This document shows, piece after piece, positions 7,811 to 11,696 of a stretch of 11,696 nt of DNA. Both the position numbers and the translations under genes were made by a program. This DNA is from Fimivicinus intestinavium. Its GTDB lineage: Bacteria > Bacillota > Clostridia > Oscillospirales > Acutalibacteraceae. The notes under the pieces are model-generated. The model was given only the letters and a program-made list of their open reading frames with translations. It did not search any database and was not told the origin of the DNA. Each line of letters opens with the position of its first letter. Position 1 is the stretch's first letter. The DNA lies in assembly GCA_018715765.1 (NCBI GenBank), contig DVKY01000014.1:1-11696 (forward strand), read 5' to 3'.

Positions 7811-7840
7811 ATTATAACCCACTTGCACGGAAAAAAACAA
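7811..7840 (-). promoter_or_regulatory. Sigma-A type promoter of the LCP-lipoprotein-folate operon
   Basis: On the minus strand, TTGTTT (7840-7835) and TATAAT (7816-7811) are separated by 18 bases. The predicted start of transcription near 7804 gives a leader of about 45 bases before the LCP gene. No other clear promoter was seen inside the six-gene cluster, so this one may drive it all. Confidence 0.7.
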
Positions 7841-8099
7841 CCCGTTGACCGCACTTCCTTCTGAAAAAGGAGAAAACCTGTTTACGGTCTGAAGCATCCT
7901 CCCAGTGCAAAGGGAACAGAATGTTTGGCGGCCAACGGGAACGGCCGCGTCGTTCATCCCTGTTTGTTCCCTCCTAAACACCAAAGCCTCCCGCCGGCAC
8001 GGAAAAGCATCCGTAAAAAATCGAAAGCGCCGCCAGCGTCTGTTGGAATCGCCGCCAGGCAAAATGCCCTTTGTATAACATGTATCCCTTTTGATGGAA
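7841..8099. other. Divergent intergenic region with inverted and direct repeats, no gene seen
   Basis: About 260 bases lie between the two divergent promoters. Open frames here lack ribosome binding sites and recognisable products. The stretch holds a nested inverted repeat: AGGGAACA (7911-7918) with TGTTCCCT (7975-7982), enclosing GCGGCC (7928-7933) with GGCCGC (7943-7948) around a nine-base loop. It also holds a direct repeat CGCCGCCAG at 8028-8036 and 8050-8058, 22 bases apart, and a small ACGGA/TCCGT hairpin followed by an A run near 8000. It may contain regulator sites or a small RNA; I recognise no known RNA family. Confidence 0.4.
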
Positions 8100-8128
8100 T
8101 TGACTTTCCTCTTTGTTTTCGTTATACT
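8100..8128 (+). promoter_or_regulatory. Sigma-A type promoter of the zinc importer operon
   Basis: TTGACT (8100-8105) and TATACT (8123-8128) are separated by 17 bases. The predicted transcription start is near 8135, leaving a leader of about 25 bases that contains only the operator-like palindrome and the ribosome binding site AAGGAG (8149-8154). Confidence 0.8.
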
Positions 8129-8150
8129 TAATGCAAATGACTTGCAATAA
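8128..8150 (+). promoter_or_regulatory. Fur-family-like operator (candidate Zur box)
   Basis: A near-perfect palindrome of 23 bases with arms TTAATGCAA and TTGCAATAA around ATGAC. The core TGCAAAT-G-ACTTGCA has the 7-1-7 layout typical of Fur, Zur and PerR boxes, with 6 of 7 arm positions matching. It abuts the -10 element, covers the predicted transcription start and reaches the ribosome binding site, an ideal place for repression. Placement before a zinc-type importer argues for Zur; the exact motif is not one I can match to a described Zur consensus. Confidence 0.6.
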
Positions 8151-8160
8151 GGAGAACCCT

Positions 8161-9090
8161 ATGAAAAAAAACGCTCTGGCTCTGCTCTCTGTTTTGCTGT
8201 GCCTTCTGCTGGCCATGGCCGGATGCACCCCCGCCCGGCAGGAGGGGGTGCCTGATTTTCAAATCGTCACTTCTTTTTACCCGATGTATCTTTTCACCCG
8301 TAACCTGACGAACGGGATTAGCGGTATCCAGGTGGTTAACATGACGGCGCAGAACGCAGGCTGCCTGCATGATTACCAGCTGCTCTCCAGGGATATGAAG
8401 GCCCTTGGCTCGGCGGATGCTTTTATTATCAACGGCGCCGGTATGGAGGGCTTTCTAGATAAGGTGCTGGAGCAGTTGCCCAGCCTAACGATCATTACGG
8501 CAAGCGAGGGGATCGAACTGCTCTGCGAGGGTGAGGCGCATGGGGAAGCAGCTTCGCATGACCATGTGCATGAGGCAAATGCGCACGTCTGGCTCTCTGT
8601 GCCAAACGCCATCCGCGAAGTCAACAACATTGCCAGGGGGCTCAAAGAGCTTCTGCCGGACGACCAGGCGCAGATTGAGCAAAACCGCTCCTCCTATGTT
8701 GCCCGTCTGGAAACGCTGGACGCGGAATTAACGGCAACGCTTGCGCCGGTGAAGGGTGCGGAGATCATCTCCTTCCACGAAGCCTATGATTATTTTGCCC
8801 AGCGCTATGGCCTGTCCATCGCCGGCGCAATTGAAACGCATGAGGGCGGCGAACCGGGCACGAAGGAACTGATTGAAACGGTTGAACTCATTCGCTCGCA
8901 TGGGATCCGGGCTATTTTTATCGAGCCGGATTATCAGGGCAGCGCTGCGGGAATCCTCGCCCGTGAAACGGGCGCGCAGCTTTGCACGCTCAACCCTGTC
9001 ACGCAGGGCGGGGATACGCTCACCGCCTATGAGGATATCATGCGGGAAAACGCATCAACGATCTTGGAGGCGATCAGTAATGGCGGCTGA
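8161..9090 (+). CDS. znuA: Zinc-type ABC transporter substrate-binding lipoprotein (ZnuA/AdcA-like)
   Basis: A 309-residue cluster A-I metal-binding lipoprotein. The signal peptide ends in the lipobox AMAGC (C22 lipidated). Three histidines occupy the usual metal-ligand positions: H70 (CLHDYQ), H142 (NAHVWLS) and H206 (SFHEAYDYF). Three histidines, rather than the His-His-Glu seen in manganese-type members, and a short His-rich loop (H127, H133, H135, H137) favour zinc. The fourth acidic ligand is unclear: the C-terminal segment reads TLNPVTQGG. The ATG at 8161 has AAGGAG six bases upstream; an earlier TTG at 8113 would lie inside the promoter. It is the first gene of the operon, and the ATPase start overlaps its end. 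It captures zinc outside the membrane and delivers it to the permease. Confidence 0.9.
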   Translation: MKKNALALLSVLLCLLLAMAGCTPARQEGVPDFQIVTSFYPMYLFTRNLTNGISGIQVVNMTAQNAGCLHDYQLLSRDMKALGSADAFIINGAGMEGFLDKVLEQLPSLTIITASEGIELLCEGEAHGEAASHDHVHEANAHVWLSVPNAIREVNNIARGLKELLPDDQAQIEQNRSSYVARLETLDAELTATLAPVKGAEIISFHEAYDYFAQRYGLSIAGAIETHEGGEPGTKELIETVELIRSHGIRAIFIEPDYQGSAAGILARETGAQLCTLNPVTQGGDTLTAYEDIMRENASTILEAISNGG

Positions 9091-9823
9091 AAACGGCTGC
9101 GGGCTATGCAGCGTGCAGATACAGAATATCGGTGTGCAAAAAGGGCGGGAGACCCTGCTGGAGAGTGTCTCCTTTGAAATGCACTGTGGAGAGCTCACGG
9201 CGCTTATCGGCGTCAACGGAGCAGGCAAAACTACGCTCCTGCGCGCCATTTTGGGCGAAATCCGCCACACGGGCTCTGTGCGTTATCACTCCCATGACGG
9301 CACGGATCTCTCGAAAATCACAGTCGGCTATGTGCCGCAGTATCTCGATTTTGACCGCAGCGCACCTGTGAGCGTGATGGATTTTCTGCTTGCCGGGCGC
9401 ACGCAGGCTCCCGTCTGGCTGGCACGCCCGCGGGCGCTCATGCGGGATATTCGCCAAAGCCTTGCGGACGCGGGCTGCGGCGGGCTGGAAGGGCGCATGC
9501 TCGGCGCCCTTTCCGGCGGGGAGCTCCAACGTGTCATGCTGGCGCAGGCGCTCTACCCCACGCCGGAGCTGCTGATTCTGGACGAGCCCGTCTCCGGCGT
9601 AGATACGGTGGGCTCTGAGCAGTTTTATGAAAAAATTTCGCAGCTGAGGCATGATTATCACATGGCCATTCTGATGGTCTCGCATGATCTGGAGCTTGTG
9701 CGCCTGCATGCGGATAAGGCTATCCTGCTCAATAAAAAGGTGCTATGCGCCGGAGAGATCGATGCGGTTTATCATTCTGCGGCTTTCCGGGCGGCTTTCG
9801 GCATGGGAGGTGCAGCGCAGTGA
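9080..9823 (+). CDS. znuC: Zinc-type ABC transporter ATP-binding protein
   Basis: A 247-residue cytosolic ATPase. Motifs: Walker A GVNGAGKTT (44-52), Q-loop Q87 in GYVPQ, signature LSGGELQRV (144-152), Walker B LLILDEP (164-170) with E169, D-loop GVD (173-175) and switch H202 in VSHDLE. It powers import through the permease encoded next. The ATG at 9080 has GGAGG nine bases upstream and lies inside the last codons of the binding-protein gene (overlap of 11 bases). The signature has Glu where Gln is common, a usual variant in this family. The frame stays open upstream to 8873, but that part overlaps znuA and is not coding. Confidence 0.93.
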   Translation: MAAENGCGLCSVQIQNIGVQKGRETLLESVSFEMHCGELTALIGVNGAGKTTLLRAILGEIRHTGSVRYHSHDGTDLSKITVGYVPQYLDFDRSAPVSVMDFLLAGRTQAPVWLARPRALMRDIRQSLADAGCGGLEGRMLGALSGGELQRVMLAQALYPTPELLILDEPVSGVDTVGSEQFYEKISQLRHDYHMAILMVSHDLELVRLHADKAILLNKKVLCAGEIDAVYHSAAFRAAFGMGGAAQ

Positions 9824-10656
9824 ACACCATCTATCTCATTTTGGACACGCTTCTGCCTTTTTCCTGGATGGAATATCGATTCATGAAAAACGCCTTGATC
9901 GCCGTGCTGCTCATCACGCCGTTGCTCGGGCTGCTGGGCACGATGGCGGTCAACAACAAAATGGCTTTTTTTTCCGATGCATTAGGCCATTCTGCCCTGA
10001 CCGGCGTTGCGCTCGGCGTATTGCTGGGAATCGGCAACGATTTAATCAGCATGATTGCCTTTGGCGTTTTGCTCGCATTGATTATTACCCGTGTCAAAGC
10101 GGCGCGGACAGCCTCTGCGGATACGGTAATCAGCGTGTTTTCCTCCACCGCAATCGCCCTTGGCCTTGTGATTCTTTCGGCGGGAGGCGGTTTCTCTAAA
10201 TATTCACAATATTTGATCGGTGATATTTTGAGCATTACGCCGCATGAAATTCTGCTGCTGGCGCTGACGCTTGTTCTGGTTGCGCTGGTATGGGGCCTGA
10301 TCTATAACCGCCTGCTGTTGCTCAGCATCAATGCGGATCTTGCCGCAAGCCGGGGTGTCAAAACAGCGGTAGTAGAAAACATTTTTGTTGTGCTCGTCGC
10401 AGTGGTCGTCATGCTCTCCATCAAATGGGTCGGTGTCCTGCTGATCAATTCCCTGTTGATTCTGCCGGCTGCAGCCGCCCGCAACCTTGCGCGCAATACC
10501 CGGCAATATCTTGCCTGCTCGGTCCTGATCGCCATGCTCTGCGGAATTGGCGGATTAATCGCCTCTTTCTATTGGAACACTTCTGCGGGGGCCACGATCG
10601 TGCTGCTGTGCGCCGCCGTTTTCTTCGTGACCTATGCGGTGCGCCGCAGGCGTTAA
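9820..10656 (+). CDS. znuB: Zinc-type ABC transporter permease
   Basis: A 278-residue integral membrane protein of the ABC-3 family, with about eight hydrophobic segments (for example 23-45, 66-86, 104-126, 146-166, 193-215 and 230-270, approximate). The family-typical FFSDALGHSALTGVALG stretch near the second segment, KWVGVLLINSLLILPAAAARNLAR near the sixth and a basic C-terminal tail (RRRR) are seen. The start is GTG at 9820, overlapping the ATPase stop as GTGA, with GGGAGG nine bases upstream; the frame is open further back but only as a shadow of the ATPase. It is the last gene of the operon, followed by a strong terminator. Confidence 0.93.
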   Translation: MNTIYLILDTLLPFSWMEYRFMKNALIAVLLITPLLGLLGTMAVNNKMAFFSDALGHSALTGVALGVLLGIGNDLISMIAFGVLLALIITRVKAARTASADTVISVFSSTAIALGLVILSAGGGFSKYSQYLIGDILSITPHEILLLALTLVLVALVWGLIYNRLLLLSINADLAASRGVKTAVVENIFVVLVAVVVMLSIKWVGVLLINSLLILPAAAARNLARNTRQYLACSVLIAMLCGIGGLIASFYWNTSAGATIVLLCAAVFFVTYAVRRRR

Positions 10657-10683
10657 CAACACATAACCGCTTGGGCAACGCAA

Positions 10684-10730
10684 AAAAGCTGTTTTCCGCT
10701 TTGTGTGAGCGGAAAACAGCTTTTGCCTTT
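10684..10730. terminator. Bidirectional intrinsic terminator between znuB and the small minus-strand gene
   Basis: A perfect 17-base stem (10684-10700 with 10708-10724) around a seven-base loop TTGTGTG. On the plus strand the stem is followed by TTTTGCCTTTTT; on the minus strand by a run of six T. It ends both convergent units. Confidence 0.93.
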
Positions 10731-10752
10731 TTCAAGTGGGAAACGCCCTGCC

Positions 10753-10941
10753 TCAGGCAACCGTCTCCGAAATGAAATCATCGTCACAGCAGGAGCAGGA
10801 GACATAGTTCTCAAAATCGTCCTCCGCAGCTGCGTTTTTACCGGCCGTCAACTTCTGAATTGCAAAATAAATCGCTGCCGCCGCGCCGGCAATTGCCGCG
10901 ATAATGGCAAACACCTTCAAAATTTTTTTCAAAGCTTTCAT
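10753..10941 (-). CDS. Small membrane-anchored protein with Cys-rich acidic tail, function unknown
   Basis: A 62-residue protein: a basic N-terminus (MKALKKILK), one Ala/Ile-rich membrane segment (about 9-28), a short linker, then an acidic tail with EDDFENYVSCSCCDDDF. Three cysteines in CSCC flanked by aspartates could bind a metal ion or a cluster, or undergo disulfide exchange; this is inference. The gene looks real: ATG at 10941, GGAGG ten bases upstream, its own promoter with perfect spacing, and the shared terminator. Small proteins of this build (basic start, one membrane segment, YVSCSC-like tail) seem familiar to me from Clostridia as unannotated hypotheticals. Whether the tail faces inside or outside is unclear; the positive-inside rule favours the tail outside. 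Confidence 0.8.
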   Translation of the reverse strand: MKALKKILKVFAIIAAIAGAAAAIYFAIQKLTAGKNAAAEDDFENYVSCSCCDDDFISETVA

Positions 10942-10989
10942 TTTTATGGCACCTCCGTTTCAAAAAATTGGGCATTCCGTATGTTTTAG

Positions 10990-11018
10990 ATTATACCCGC
11001 CTCACTGCAAAAAGTCAA
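10990..11018 (-). promoter_or_regulatory. Sigma-A type promoter of the small Cys-rich protein gene
   Basis: On the minus strand, TTGACT (11018-11013) and TATAAT (10995-10990) with a 17-base spacer, a near-consensus promoter. The leader is about 42 bases. No copy of the palindrome found at the zinc operon is seen here. Confidence 0.8.
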
Positions 11019-11042
11019 TGATATTCCTTTGAACTTTTCTTT

Positions 11043-11124
11043 GCCGCAGCCATGAGGGATGAGCAAATAGCGCTGCCGCTGGCTGTTCCCTCTCCCAAGC
11101 CTGCTACCGCATTCGCTCTGCGGC
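11043..11124. repeat. Nested inverted repeats between rpsT and the small gene
   Basis: GCCGCAG (11043-11049) pairs with CTGCGGC (11118-11124), and inside it GAGGGA (11054-11059) pairs with TCCCTC (11087-11092). The segment lies beyond the rpsT terminator and before the small-gene promoter, so no obvious transcript explains it. Confidence 0.35.
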
Positions 11125-11154
11125 CGCCCGAGCCGGATTAGGATTATAAAACAG

Positions 11155-11188
11155 AAAACCCGCCCGGCATCAATAAGCCAGCGGGTTT
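11155..11188 (-). terminator. Intrinsic terminator of rpsT
   Basis: On the minus strand, AAACCCGCTGGC (11188-11177) pairs with GCCGGGCGGGTTT (11168-11156) with one mismatch/bulge and an eight-base loop, followed by a T-rich stretch. It starts 24 bases after the rpsT stop. Confidence 0.85.
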
Positions 11189-11212
11189 GCAACGTTTGTT
11201 CTTCTCGATTTC

Positions 11213-11473
11213 TTATTTGGAGGCATTGAGCTTGCCAGCAAGAGCGGACTTTTTGCGCGCAGCATTGTTTTGATGAATCAGGCCCTTCGCCGCTGCCTGA
11301 TCAATTTTCTTAATGGCCACCCGAACGACCGCTTCCTTATCTGCTGCGTTCGCCTCAATTGCCGCATTCGCCTTTTTAATCGCCGTCTTCAGAGCAGAAT
11401 TGCGGGACTTATTGCGCTGTGCCTTGGTCCGATTGACGAGAACACGTTTTTTTGCTGATTTAATGTTAGGCAT
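11213..11473 (-). CDS. rpsT: 30S ribosomal protein S20
   Basis: An 86-residue, Lys/Ala-rich helical protein that binds 16S rRNA in the small subunit. The N-terminus MPNIKSAKKRV, the RNKSRNSALKTAIKK stretch, and GLIHQNNAARKKSALAGKLN near the end are diagnostic of S20. The ATG at 11473 has AAAGGAGG seven bases upstream; a GTG two codons earlier is in frame, but its spacing to that site is too short. Single-gene unit with its own promoter and terminator, divergent from gpr as in Bacillus. No irregularity. Confidence 0.98.
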   Translation of the reverse strand: MPNIKSAKKRVLVNRTKAQRNKSRNSALKTAIKKANAAIEANAADKEAVVRVAIKKIDQAAAKGLIHQNNAARKKSALAGKLNASK

Positions 11474-11508
11474 CGTCACACCTCCTTTGGCTTGTCATGC
11501 AGGTAATT

Positions 11509-11556
11509 ATGATAGCATGAACCCAAATAAAATGCAAGCTATTTTTTATAAAAAAC
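11509..11556 (-). promoter_or_regulatory. rpsT promoter with AT-rich upstream element
   Basis: On the minus strand, TTGCAT (11537-11532) and TATCAT (11514-11509) with a 17-base spacer. Directly upstream lies a perfect AT palindrome of six T, AT and six A (11542-11555), which fits an UP element for the RNA polymerase alpha subunit, as expected for a highly expressed ribosomal gene. Confidence 0.7.
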
Positions 11557-11574
11557 ATCTTTTCACGTCCAAAA

Positions 11575-11604
11575 GGATAATCCAATCCCAACCAGCGCAC
11601 ACTA
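11575..11604 (+). promoter_or_regulatory. Candidate sigma-G-like promoter of gpr
   Basis: GGATA (11575-11579), an 18-base spacer and CACACTA (11598-11604) resemble the forespore sigma-G pattern (G-ATR, then CAT--TA) with one mismatch in each part. It lies 64 bases before the gpr start. No sigma-A promoter is obvious on this strand, which fits forespore-only expression. Confidence 0.35.
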
Positions 11605-11667
11605 AACGGCAGAAAACCCATATTGACCTCAAAAAAGGAGGGGAAGCAGGGGGCGGACCTGCGGCTC

Positions 11668-11696
11668 ATGGATTTTAGAACAGATCTGGCGCTTGA
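11668..11696 (+). CDS. gpr: Germination (spore) protease, first nine codons only, cut by window edge
   Basis: The ATG at 11668 opens a frame reading MDFRTDLAL before the sequence ends. The RTDLA(L/V)E motif is the conserved start of the mature GPR protease, the aspartate-type enzyme that degrades small acid-soluble spore proteins at germination. Position divergent from rpsT supports this, since gpr lies beside rpsT in Bacillus. GGGGGCGG lies about 11 bases upstream; a better AGGAGG lies about 26 bases upstream, with no ATG, GTG or TTG in frame between it and 11668. Only nine residues are visible, so the call leans on context. Confidence 0.65.

Noticed and set aside
7841..8099. Possible tRNA, 6S RNA, SRP RNA or riboswitch in the spacer
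   Set aside because: No cloverleaf, CCA end or conserved core of a known RNA family could be recognised; only simple stems were seen.
8113..8160. A TTG start extending the zinc-binding protein by 16 residues
   Set aside because: It would put coding sequence inside the -10 element and operator and ahead of the signal peptide; the ATG at 8161 has an ideal AAGGAG.
9745..9819. An upstream ATG for the permease
   Set aside because: It lies within the ATPase gene; the GTG at 9820 has GGGAGG at good spacing and a GTGA overlap.
10986..11192. A 68-codon minus-strand frame between rpsT and the small gene
   Set aside because: It begins within the rpsT terminator and overlaps the near-consensus promoter of the small gene, with no ribosome binding site.
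1..11696. CRISPR array, insertion sequence or prophage genes
   Set aside because: No regularly spaced repeats, transposase or integrase motifs, or terminal inverted repeats with target duplications were found.

Overview
The window looks like chromosomal DNA of a spore-forming anaerobic Firmicute of the Clostridia type. This rests on clean sigma-A style promoters, AGGAGG-type ribosome binding sites, frequent GTG and TTG starts, a folE-folP-folB-folK cluster, an LCP-family envelope protein, and what appears to be the first codons of the spore protease gene gpr running divergently from rpsT (a pairing also known from Bacillus). Most of the window is GC-rich; the leftmost 2.5 kb is clearly more AT-rich.

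Layout, left to right. (1) 1-2533, minus strand: a large superfamily 1 helicase whose C-terminus, apparently the start of a nuclease domain, is cut by the left edge. Its base composition suggests a recent arrival next to core genes. (2) 2580-3146, minus: a HAD phosphatase of the SerB type with a GTG start. (3) 3147-3358: a spacer with a long imperfect hairpin, probably the end of the folate operon. (4) 3359-7759, minus: six tightly packed genes. They are transcribed from a promoter at 7811-7840 in the order LCP-family membrane protein, transglutaminase-fold lipoprotein, folE, folP, folB, folK. Four of the five junctions overlap; folE and folP are 18 bases apart. (5) 7760-8160: a divergent regulatory region of about 400 bases. 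(6) 8161-10656, plus: a three-gene zinc-type ABC importer (binding lipoprotein, ATPase, permease) behind a strong promoter with a Fur-family-like palindrome at the transcription start. (7) 10684-10730: a terminator shared with a convergent small gene at 10753-10941, which encodes a 62-residue membrane-anchored protein with a Cys-rich acidic tail. (8) 11213-11473, minus: rpsT with its own promoter and terminator. (9) From 11668, plus: the first residues of gpr.

How it works together. The four fol genes cover GTP to dihydropteroate: FolE makes dihydroneopterin triphosphate, FolB and FolK convert dihydroneopterin to the pyrophosphorylated pterin, and FolP joins it to p-aminobenzoate. The dephosphorylation between FolE and FolB has no dedicated gene here; the nearby HAD phosphatase is a possible but unproven candidate. 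The same transcript appears to carry two envelope genes first, which is an unusual coupling. The zinc importer is a separate plus-strand operon, probably repressed by a Zur-like regulator that is not in the window. I see no CRISPR array, tRNA, insertion sequence or prophage gene. The most system-like object is the helicase at the left edge, whose partners, if any, lie outside.
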